From Halothiobacillus sp. 15-55-196 (lineage in GTDB: Bacteria; Pseudomonadota; Gammaproteobacteria; Halothiobacillales; Halothiobacillaceae), in the NCBI GenBank assembly GCA_002282715.1, contig NCKC01000028.1, forward strand, positions 1 through 38,080: a DNA stretch of 38,080 nucleotides. Direction: 5' to 3'. The number at the start of each line of letters is the position of its first letter. Within the stretch, counting starts at the first letter, position 1. This document shows, piece by piece, positions 27,401 to 32,752 of the stretch. A program made the position numbers and the translations under genes. Under the pieces are notes generated by a model. That model did not search any database and was not told the DNA's origin. It saw only the letters and a program-made list of their open reading frames with translations.

Positions 27401-27585
27401 GAGAGACGCAGCAGACCTTCGCGGAAAAGTTGATCCATGCCGTGGGTGACGAAGTTGCGTGAGAAAAACTCGCCGCCGTCACCCGCGTCATTGATGAGGT
27501 CTGCGAGGTTCTCGATCCCCTGGCTCATACGGTAGTCGCGGATGATGGGGTTGAACCGGCAGGCTTGCTTGACCGTCTTGATCAT
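24460..27585 (-). CDS. DUF499 giant AAA-type ATPase
   Basis: This 1041-residue protein is of the DUF499/COG1483 ATPase group, which I take to be related to the large BrxC/PglY ATPases of BREX. Walker A is AMGGGKTHMMIALGLLA with Lys80. Walker B is KPTLILLDELPPYL (residues about 166-179). Further conserved-looking parts are VVANLSGSY (sensor region) and ETYPFHPSF. A beta-rich C-terminal third includes ATPHADIYYTLDGSNPKDG, resembling a chitobiase/beta-hexosaminidase C-terminal-like module. It may assemble on DNA and couple ATP hydrolysis to self/non-self decisions by the methyltransferase. It overlaps the RHH gene stop by four bases and is the first large gene of the operon. Confidence 0.9.
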   Translation of the reverse strand: MIKTVKQACRFNPIIRDYRMSQGIENLADLINDAGDGGEFFSRNFVTHGMDQLFREGLLRLSGKSDQAVFELTQAMGGGKTHMMIALGLLARHPHLRKNVLPADLASRVDFGQARIAAFNGRNNPDNFIWGEIATQLGAAEAIKPYWANGPKAVDRRQWKEIIGDKPTLILLDELPPYLDNASTQVFGQGTLANMAVYSLSSLMSAALELPNCAIVVANLSGSYKAQTKALADAISNLQQETRRQAMTITPVQLAGNEIYEILKKRLINELPDERVISDIAEEYAQQIKRAEDGGYIVASSIEQIAEQVRETYPFHPSFKHLVALFKENEGFRQTRGLMQFTARLLKSVDEREADDIFLIGTQHLNLNDEQVKDEIERIAPKLMPAVTRDIADAGNAISEHIDADLAGDAAQQLMTLLLSSSLSRAVGGRIGLTESELIEFLAAPQRKPDEFLQAMQRLRESAWYLHREDQRFFIKETENLSRQVERSAKDIPQPKVDQALINRLSGILAPVSKIAYQDVRVLPRLDDLKLGGPRTLIVIKPDGKVPPSELQNFFDYQQEKNNLLVLSGQDSLLADAVEERLRELYAIEQIHKRLKSGDTLFEEARNRFEESEDRFGKALSAAYNCLYIPVNDPLDGDNKLGKVSIDQGLKIGQGDQSAEIQIEKLLASPRADYKLVSELSKDNFDECFAQAEEYLWPSGKDNRRTPWKDVATRAKCLSIWPWMPGASGLDTLKAEALKQGRWRLGEDGYIEKGPFPKDKATVNVSIINVKPDTGETVLSLTPRHAGDSPVVYWSTKADVSDKDNKIEDLDNFSSTEGTLYFWVKDATGHYESAAATRWLADLKVRHQVEPSADKRRVTLAATPHADIYYTLDGSNPKDGARYDVPFEIGSASCRLLVFARAGEANKTADFHIPASSDKTVQIVESKPARLQGKRVALDTTDRVFSVINRFRDQPAIRFKGVRVEIGEGENTVTVRFQEREVTAAIIEGVVDSLRDVLKEPDAPLNIAIADGIVFDTGFALKEFAKLAGIELKPGDINQEE

Positions 27586-27779
27586 GAACGCGCTCCGTTG
27601 TTGTTCTTGGTTTCCTCGGAGTGCGGAATCGCAATGCCGTGCCGCTCGCAGTAGCCACGAATCAGCACTTCGACCATGTTCGCGATGGATCGATGCTCCT
27701 GATCCGCCGCGATGCGAAGCGCTTCCTTGAGTCCGGGGTCGATACGAAATGTGAGCGTGGCAGTCTTCACTGTGGCCAT
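27582..27779 (-). CDS. Ribbon-helix-helix regulator, first gene of defence operon
   Basis: This is a 65-residue protein with a CopG/Arc-type pattern: a beta strand (TATLTFRI), then helix one (PGLKEALRIAADQ) and helix two (SIANMVEVLIRGYCERHG). RHH dimers bind palindromes in major grooves and often repress their own operon. The ATG at 27779 is chosen because GGAGAG precedes it; a GTG at 27797 in frame is less likely. Its stop overlaps the DUF499 start by four bases, making it the operon's leading gene. The palindrome 28 bp upstream of the start is a likely target. Confidence 0.75.
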   Translation of the reverse strand: MATVKTATLTFRIDPGLKEALRIAADQEHRSIANMVEVLIRGYCERHGIAIPHSEETKNNNGARS

Positions 27780-27806
27780 GGACTCTCCGGAAACCACTAA
27801 AAAATG

Positions 27807-27823
27807 TACTGCAAGTTACAGTA
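27807..27823. promoter_or_regulatory. 17-bp near-palindromic operator upstream of defence operon
   Basis: TACTGCAAGTTACAGTA has two 8-base arms around a central G with one mismatched pair. It overlaps the predicted -10 hexamer of the leftward promoter, so protein bound there would block transcription. The RHH protein encoded immediately downstream is the natural candidate. Confidence 0.6.
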
Positions 27824-27847
27824 TAAGCATGGCTTCAGCAATGCAAA
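27820..27847 (-). promoter_or_regulatory. Candidate promoter of the 11-gene defence operon
   Basis: Read on the minus strand, a -10 hexamer TATACT (27825 to 27820) is preceded after 16 bp by a weak -35 TTTGCA (27847 to 27842). The flank upstream is A/T-rich. The start codon of the RHH gene is about 40 bp downstream. Confidence 0.5.
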
Positions 27848-28433
27848 AAAGTATGCGAAAAAAAATCTAAATACTCAACGCACTTGATACTCGCCATAGT
27901 GATATCTCCGCTTTATTCAGTAACATTTTGAATTCGCTGATACTTCTCTAATGGCCAGCATTGCTGTTTTAGCAAGGCCGAATAACCCAGTCGTGAGTAA
28001 TCAATCTGCGAACTAGAGATAATCGGATAATAGCGAATATATTCGCACTCAAAACGAATAAACCCGAAGTAAAGGCGGCACGCAACCGCAGTCAAGATGA
28101 AGCGACGGATGCGCCTCGCAGGGGCTCTACTGCTTCGGTGGGCACGATGCCGTCGTTGGATAGGCGGCGCGAGAAGGGAAGTTTCCTTGATGAGCGCAGT
28201 TAGCCGGAAATGCCCTGCTACCGGTCTGGCCTGCTGGGGGCAGAATACTGAGAATGCCTGCCATTCCGCGCAAAACGCCCGTGGCGGCGAAGAATGACCA
28301 AACCAACGGCACACAACAGCCAAATGATAACGAATTGGGATTGGTCAAATTTTGGGGCCAATATCTTCTGGATGCCTGGTCAATTTTGCACGCTGTTTTC
28401 AGGCCACTCGTCCTTAGGCTATTTTGCCATGGA
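27848..28433. other. Region without a confident gene between defence operon and backbone genes
   Basis: About 590 bp. On the plus strand a frame open from 27997 reads through a coding-like segment (NKPEVKAARNRSQDEATDAP then SVGTMPSLDRRREKGSFLDERS) to a TAG near 28202, but no good start codon or ribosome binding site is visible. A following plus-strand frame starts at 28254 (MPAIPRKTPVAAKNDQTNGT, 85 codons) and runs antisense into the coiled-coil gene. These could be short genes, decayed remains, or chance. Confidence 0.35.
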
Positions 28434-28787
28434 CTACTTACGCCAGCGGTGTTTTGGCTTCAAATCCAGTTCGGTGCCGAATACCGCTCTGCCTGGGCTG
28501 GTAGCGGCTAGTTGCTCTTGTTCCTGTTCGATTGGCGCTTCGAGTGGGTTCCGTTTGGCTTCACTTTGTGTGCTGGCCTGCTGGATGTGTTCCAGTAGGG
28601 CTTCATCGGCGGCAATCTGCTCTTTGAGCGCTTGCACATGGCTCGCCAGCAACCGCTCTTCCTCGCGCAGCTTGTGTAAACGAGTCTGATGCTGCCAGAC
28701 CAGCACGAATGTCAGGCCGAGCCCTACTGCGGCACCAGCCAGTATCAAGCCCATGGCGGCGATGGCGCTGATGAAATGGGCTATCAC
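28434..28787 (-). CDS. Small membrane-anchored coiled-coil protein
   Basis: This is a 117-residue protein. An N-terminal hydrophobic segment of about 30 residues (ISAIAAMGLILAGAAVGLGL then TFVLVW) anchors it in the inner membrane. A long charged coiled coil (HKLREEERLLASHVQALKEQ onward, to about residue 90) and a basic tail (KPKHRWRK) follow. The GTG start overlaps the TGA of the upstream gene (GTGA) and has AGGTGAG at proper spacing. Thus the two genes are translationally coupled. The family is not recognised; coupling suggests a role with the replication-relaxation protein, perhaps tethering element DNA to the membrane. Confidence 0.65.
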   Translation of the reverse strand: MIAHFISAIAAMGLILAGAAVGLGLTFVLVWQHQTRLHKLREEERLLASHVQALKEQIAADEALLEHIQQASTQSEAKRNPLEAPIEQEQEQLAATSPGRAVFGTELDLKPKHRWRK

Positions 28788-29611
28788 AAGCTCACCTTTT
28801 GGGTCGTCAGGTGGATACCCTGCAGGGTGACGGTATCGTTGGGTAAATCCACCCACTGTCGCGCCGCGTTTTTCGTCCAGTGCTGCACCTTGACCCCATT
28901 TCTGAGCTGGCGTCTGTACTGTTCCAAAATGGCATCTGAATTGCTGACAATGAGAAAGGTATGCACCTTTTTCTCATTCAGGGCTTTGGCAATACGGATG
29001 CGAGTCTGATCCCACTCTCTGCCTTTTTTACGGCTCAGTTCCAGTTCAACCGCGGTCAGGATGCCGGTCTGGTCATCAAGTAAAACCAGGTCTGGGCGCT
29101 TGTCGGTGTCCTCCAGCCCCAGAGCCAAGGACATTTCCGCCGGGGTGTAGCAGTGGGAATAATCAGCAGCAGAGCCATGCAGCCCAAGAACCGCCAAACG
29201 CTGGACGATTAGGTCGTGGCGAACCTGCTGCTGGTTCAGATTGACCCGGTAGGCTTCGATGTATCTGGGTGGGTGGCGAGCTTCAATCTCATTCACGCCC
29301 AGCTCGGTCAGGGTGAAAATCCGATCAGGCACCCCCTTTACGCCACCGGCATAGGGCATGACATGAGATTGCAGAAATCCCTGTTTTTCAAGGCGTGTGG
29401 CAAATCCCCGCCGCTGCAACCCCAGCCACTCATGGATGACCTGAGCGGATGACCAGCCCCAGCGGTACACCCACTCCAGAACCTCCAGCCGTTTTTCTAC
29501 CCCTCGCTCTTGAGGCGTCAGCCCCTGCATTAGCTCAACTGCCGCCATTCGCGCTTTTGAGGTGTCGTGCTTCTGTTTGTGCTCCACGGTCTGAATTTCG
29601 TTGTTCGCCAT
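28784..29611 (-). CDS. Replication-relaxation family protein
   Basis: This is a 275-residue cytosolic protein. The N-terminal part contains a winged-helix pattern (RLEVLEWVYRWGWSSAQVIH, RGFATRLEKQGFL, residues about 35-80), and the middle a TLTELGVNEIEARH segment. The C-terminal half has RPDLVLLDD and TAVELELSRKKGREWDQTR, the conserved pattern of the replication-relaxation (Replic_Relax) family of plasmids and integrative elements. The VELELSRK stretch resembles a nuclease-like fold edge but no catalytic set is proven. The ATG at 29611 has AGGAG eight bases upstream. It is probably an element maintenance or transfer function. Confidence 0.7.
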   Translation of the reverse strand: MANNEIQTVEHKQKHDTSKARMAAVELMQGLTPQERGVEKRLEVLEWVYRWGWSSAQVIHEWLGLQRRGFATRLEKQGFLQSHVMPYAGGVKGVPDRIFTLTELGVNEIEARHPPRYIEAYRVNLNQQQVRHDLIVQRLAVLGLHGSAADYSHCYTPAEMSLALGLEDTDKRPDLVLLDDQTGILTAVELELSRKKGREWDQTRIRIAKALNEKKVHTFLIVSNSDAILEQYRRQLRNGVKVQHWTKNAARQWVDLPNDTVTLQGIHLTTQKVSL

Positions 29612-30463
29612 GATCGGTCTCCTGTTGGGTTTGGACTTGTACCGCTCTATTAGGGGATTGCCCCCAATTTCGCGCATAACCGATCAACACAACGCTGTGC
29701 ACTGGGTATTGCATTCGCCAGTGCAGAAGATGGGTGCAAGACACGGGTGCAGAGGAAAACGGGCGGTAGTCAACCCACCATCCAGATGGGCAGGGAATGC
29801 ATGAAGCTTGTATCTGAAATGGCGGAATGCGATCACAGCGCGGTTTCAGTGACCTCTAACCGGTTACAAAGCGTCCCCGCCCAAGATCCTGAAAAATCTC
29901 ATGCCCCTTGTGTAGAGCAATTCCCATTTATCCCCGATGCTCTGCTTCGAGGCACCCTGCTGAGCAGGGCTTTGGCGAAGCTGTGTTGATCCGACCCTAT
30001 AACGGGCGCACAACGCAGGGAACGAGCAACCCGATCAAGACAAAAATTTACCCGACAGAGCAGAAGACATTTCGTCTTCACTTGGGTGACTCATTTACTT
30101 ATGAATTCAGGTGCTTGGGGCGTAGATGAATTCGTTTTTCAAAAGAAAATTCAAAAAAGATTTAATCTTCATGTTGCGTCTACGCAACACAAGTAAACCA
30201 TTGTTTTAATTGAATTGTGTCCTCGGGTAATTTCTGCCTAGACGGCAAAACCGCTTGTGGTCGATCGGAATCTCGTGGGATCCAATGAGAAAGACTGCAT
30301 CTGCTTAATTCTAATTTGGACAACCCCCTAATTCTAACGGAAGCAGTAATCACTCCTTCCGGATGCCACCGGTGCTCAATTCAAAATCACAGTTTTAATG
30401 TGTTCAACGCTTAAGCGATAACTGGTACGGCATCCCTTAACAAAATATTAAGAGGTGCATTCT
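29612..30463. other. Long regulatory intergenic region of the element
   Basis: These 850 bp separate the leftward replication-relaxation gene from the rightward AlpA-like gene. No protein family is recognised in the short open frames. GC content drops from about 30,120 onward. It contains an 18-bp palindrome at 30172-30189 and a pair of 9-bp direct repeats TAATTCTAA at 30306-30314 and 30329-30337 (23 bp apart, two helical turns), both suitable as operators. A hairpin CCCTGC-TGA-GCAGGG (29955-29969) lacks a proper T-run. Confidence 0.5.
30172..30189. promoter_or_regulatory. Perfect 18-bp palindromic site
   Basis: TGTTGCGTCTACGCAACA has two 8-bp arms around CT. It lies about 275 bp before the AlpA-like gene in an A/T-rich stretch without a following T-run, so a repressor-type binding site is more likely than a terminator. 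Confidence 0.55.
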
Positions 30464-30667
30464 ATGCAGCATTTAGATCCGATCCACCGGTTACCGTCGG
30501 TGAAAACTCTCACTGGATTAAGTAGATCAAGCATTTACAGGCTGATTGCTGATGGCAAATTCCCAAAGCCGATCAAGCTAGGAGAGCGCGCTATAGGCTG
30601 GAAACAGGACGATCTGGAGGCTTGGCTCGAATCACGCCCCACGAGCAACGGGGGGGCTGCACAATGA
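30464..30667 (+). CDS. alpA: AlpA-family excisionase-like DNA-binding protein
   Basis: This is a 67-residue MerR-like winged-helix protein. The core RLPSVKTLTGLSRSSIYRLI then DGKFPKPIKLGERAIGWKQD and LEAWLESRP is the standard AlpA signature (helix-turn-helix then wing). AlpA proteins of P4-like elements activate integrase and act in excision. The ATG at 30464 has AGAGG eight bases upstream and is preferred to an in-frame GTG at 30455. Its stop overlaps the start of the RepA-like gene (ATGA), so regulator and helicase are co-expressed. It is the likely switch between integrated and excised states. Confidence 0.9.
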   Translation: MQHLDPIHRLPSVKTLTGLSRSSIYRLIADGKFPKPIKLGERAIGWKQDDLEAWLESRPTSNGGAAQ

Positions 30668-31956
30668 AAGGTATACCGAGTGCTGACAAGCCGGGTGCCG
30701 AGCCACGCAAGGTGCCCCTCTATATTGATTCAACGCTACGGCGCGGCACAATCGAATGCTCCGCGAAAGGCAAGATCCCAACCGTCACTGGCAATCTGTA
30801 TGCCAAAGAGCAGGGGTTGGGGAACTTAGACGAAATCGAAGCAACGCGGCAGGGCTGGATCAACCCCAGCAAGCAGTACAGCAAACCGCCAGAACCAAGC
30901 AAGACCAGAGAAACCCGCGACCAGTTACTCATCCCGGTTCCGATCCTGCTTTCTCAGCCAGCAGCCCCCCAGTGGCTTGTCCGGGGCTTTCTTGAGAAAA
31001 ATGTATTGGGGATGATTTTTGGAGCATCGGGGCACGGCAAATCATTTATCGGATTGGCGCTTGCTGCGAGTGTTGCCACCGGCACGGATTTTTTTGGACG
31101 CGCAGTCGCCCCAGGTGGCGTTGTGTATGTGGCGGGCGAGGGGCATCAAGGTATAGCCCGCCGCTTAAAAGCTTGGGAAATACACGCAGAGCAAATATTA
31201 CCTGACAGCTTCACAGTGAGCAGTCGCGCTGTTCGATTTCTAGACACGGCTGACATGGCACTTCTCGCCAGTGAAATCGAAGCGATGAGCGTACGTCCTA
31301 CGCTGATTGTCGTGGACACCGTAGCACGCGCAATGGTGGGGGCAGATGAAAACTCGTCCAAGGAGATGGGGGCTTTTATTGCGGAGTGTGACGCACTCAA
31401 ACGGCGTTTCAATTGCACCTTATTGCTCATTCATCACAGCGGACACGGTGAGGCAACGCGAGCAAGGGGCAGCAGCTCACTAAAGGCCGCGATGGATTTT
31501 GAAGCGTTAGTGATCCAACAAGAGGGCAGAAGGAGTTTATTTGTCAGCAAGATGAAAGACGCCGAGCCACCGTCTCAGATCCACTTTGATCTGCTGTCAG
31601 TTGAACTACCGTGGCTTGATGACGATGGTTTACAAGTGAGCGCAGCAGTGGTTGTGCAGGTGGAGAGATCCGAACCTCCACCAAAAAAACTCAAGATGAG
31701 CCCAACCCAGCGGCTAGGAGTTCAAACTCTGCTATCAGTGGCCAACAACGGCACGGCAACGCTTGAAGCGTGGCGTAGAGAGTTCCACAAGGGGCATACC
31801 GGTGACACCCCCGATGCTAAGAAAAAAGCTTTTCAGCGGGTACGTAAAGATTTAACCGAAGCCGCGGCCGTAACCGTAGAAGATGATGATTACACCATCA
31901 CACCTGATAAGTGCGTTTGGGTTGATTTTGCGGTTATGGTTAAAGCCGCCCAATAA
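30664..31956 (+). CDS. RepA-like AAA ATPase/replicative helicase
   Basis: This is a 430-residue P-loop ATPase of the AAA_25/RepA hexameric helicase type found in plasmids and phage satellites. Walker A is GASGHGKS (120-127, Lys126), followed by FIGLALAASVATG. Then come VVYVAGEGHQGIARRLKAWE, Walker B TLIVVDTVARAM, and the motif LLLIHHSGHG with the family's conserved histidines. The C-terminal region (about 340-430) contains QRLGVQTLLSVANNGTATLE and may be a winged-helix module. The start ATG overlaps the alpA stop; the earlier in-frame ATG lies inside alpA. Together with the repeat-rich region downstream it suggests autonomous replication of the excised element. Confidence 0.87.
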   Translation: MKGIPSADKPGAEPRKVPLYIDSTLRRGTIECSAKGKIPTVTGNLYAKEQGLGNLDEIEATRQGWINPSKQYSKPPEPSKTRETRDQLLIPVPILLSQPAAPQWLVRGFLEKNVLGMIFGASGHGKSFIGLALAASVATGTDFFGRAVAPGGVVYVAGEGHQGIARRLKAWEIHAEQILPDSFTVSSRAVRFLDTADMALLASEIEAMSVRPTLIVVDTVARAMVGADENSSKEMGAFIAECDALKRRFNCTLLLIHHSGHGEATRARGSSSLKAAMDFEALVIQQEGRRSLFVSKMKDAEPPSQIHFDLLSVELPWLDDDGLQVSAAVVVQVERSEPPPKKLKMSPTQRLGVQTLLSVANNGTATLEAWRREFHKGHTGDTPDAKKKAFQRVRKDLTEAAAVTVEDDDYTITPDKCVWVDFAVMVKAAQ

Positions 31957-31965
31957 AAGCTTCAA

Positions 31966-32219
31966 CGGGACACGGGACATGTCGGGACATTTGGTGGACA
32001 TTGTCCGGCTTGATTAGGAGGGTAGCCGGGACAAACGGGACACACCCTATATATAGGGTGTCCCCAGTGTCCCGCCCATCCTGAGATTTTTTGAATTAAA
32101 CCGAGACAATGAAAAACTACCAAACAAGAGGGGCGGCATTGTTTCAACACCCAACTCAATCTCTTGCCTCGTGCTGAGATTCACATTGCCTAATGGTGGC
32201 GCACAACGGGTTATCCACA
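31966..32219. other. Candidate replication origin: CGGGACA repeats, palindrome and DnaA box
   Basis: CGGGACA occurs at 31966, 31973, 31983, 32027 and 32036 in direct orientation, and inverted (TGTCCCG) at 32068, with a near copy TGTCCCC at 32059. A perfect 20-bp palindrome ACACCCTATATATAGGGTGT spans 32042-32061. A consensus DnaA box TTATCCACA lies at 32211-32219. This cluster directly follows the RepA-like helicase gene, the usual place for an iteron-type origin. The first repeats start 10 bp after the helicase stop codon. Confidence 0.6.
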
Positions 32220-32333
32220 CGGCGTCATAGCAACCCTGCTGGCGAGTTTGGGCGAGCGATGGCAGGATGAACTCACGGCAGCATGGCGAGGATCAGAACA
32301 GATTCACCCATAGGTGTCACCGTCGGAATAGAG

Positions 32334-32357
32334 CCCGCCAAAATCGGCGGGTTTTTT
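32334..32357 (+). terminator. Rho-independent terminator
   Basis: CCCGCC (32334-32339) pairs with GGCGGG (32346-32351) around the loop AAAATC and is followed by six T. It would end rightward transcription from the alpA-repA operon before attR. Confidence 0.8.
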
Positions 32358-32407
32358 ACCACCAGAGGGCGAGTTAAACTACCGCACTGCTGCGAGGGTG
32401 AAAATGT

Positions 32408-32424
32408 CCCTTATTACCTAAGGG
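32408..32424. promoter_or_regulatory. Inverted repeat near attR
   Basis: CCCTTA-TTACC-TAAGGG is a perfect 6-bp inverted repeat about 85 bp inside attR, next to the tandem repeat. It may be an accessory protein site for recombination; nothing else identifies it. Confidence 0.3.
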
Positions 32425-32438
32425 ATGCAAAAAAATAT

Positions 32439-32462
32439 GGGGGTATATTTGGGGGTATATTT
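32439..32462. repeat. Tandem 12-bp repeat beside attR (possible integrase arm sites)
   Basis: GGGGGTATATTT occurs twice in tandem (32439-32450 and 32451-32462), 46 bp inside attR. The GGGGGTATA core recurs in inverted form upstream of the integrase gene at 10697-10705. This two-ended arrangement fits arm-type binding sites. Confidence 0.55.
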
Positions 32463-32507
32463 CAGATATACCGCATGTAATCAGCATTAAACATTGTGAT
32501 GTGATAG

Positions 32508-32524
32508 CACTCGCGACTACCAGT
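32508..32524. repeat. attR: right 17-bp direct repeat
   Basis: CACTCGCGACTACCAGT, identical to attL. The sequence to its left does not continue as tRNA, showing this is only the displaced 3' end duplicate and not a second tRNA gene. Confidence 0.9.
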
Positions 32525-32571
32525 TCGATATTCTTAGGTCATTGTTCAATTCTATTTGGACAATAAATGCT

Positions 32572-32615
32572 AAAAAGCCTCAAACACGCAATGAAATGCG
32601 GTTTGAGGCTTTTTT
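32572..32615. terminator. Strong bidirectional terminator, probably the original tRNA-Val terminator
   Basis: AAAAAGCCTCAAAC (32572-32585) pairs perfectly with GTTTGAGGCTTTTT (32601-32614), and inner CGCA/TGCG extends the hairpin. T-runs on both strands allow use in both directions. It lies 47 bp beyond attR, where the tRNA gene would have ended before insertion, and can also end the leftward sensor kinase transcript. Confidence 0.85.
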
Positions 32616-32752
32616 GTTTACCTCGAATCGATGATTAATCGAATATTTTTTGGTATCTGATAACTCAACACCAGACTTGAAGCTGAATGATCACCCGAAG
32701 CTGACCGCTGGCGTTGCCCACAACGTCAAACCCAAGAGCATTTCGATGATCG

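Larger units (their letters stand above)
10508..32524. mobile_element. 22-kb integrative element in tRNA-Val with defence cargo
   Basis: The element is bounded by identical 17-bp repeats whose starts are exactly 22,000 bp apart, and has a P4-type integrase next to attL. Backbone genes at the right end are AlpA-like, RepA-like helicase and replication-relaxation protein. The cargo is an 11-gene leftward defence operon. No relaxase, type IV secretion or phage structural gene is present. It therefore looks like a satellite or mobilizable genomic island able to replicate after excision. The displaced tRNA terminator just outside attR supports this boundary. Confidence 0.88.

Noticed and set aside
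32042..32061. 20-bp palindrome as terminator of the repA-like gene
   Set aside because: There is no T-run after it and the centre is A/T-only; a real terminator with T-run exists at 32334-32357.
31966..32074. CRISPR-like array from repeated CGGGACA
   Set aside because: The repeats are 7 bp with irregular short spacing and no cas genes; an iteron cluster is a better reading.
32508..32524. Second tRNA 3' end suggesting another tRNA gene
   Set aside because: The sequence upstream does not fold as a tRNA; it is just the att duplicate.
30306..32566. Similar strings AATTCTAATTTGGACAA (element) and AATTCTATTTGGACAA (core, near 32546)
   Set aside because: It is one short near-match with an indel, not at symmetrical positions; chance cannot be excluded.
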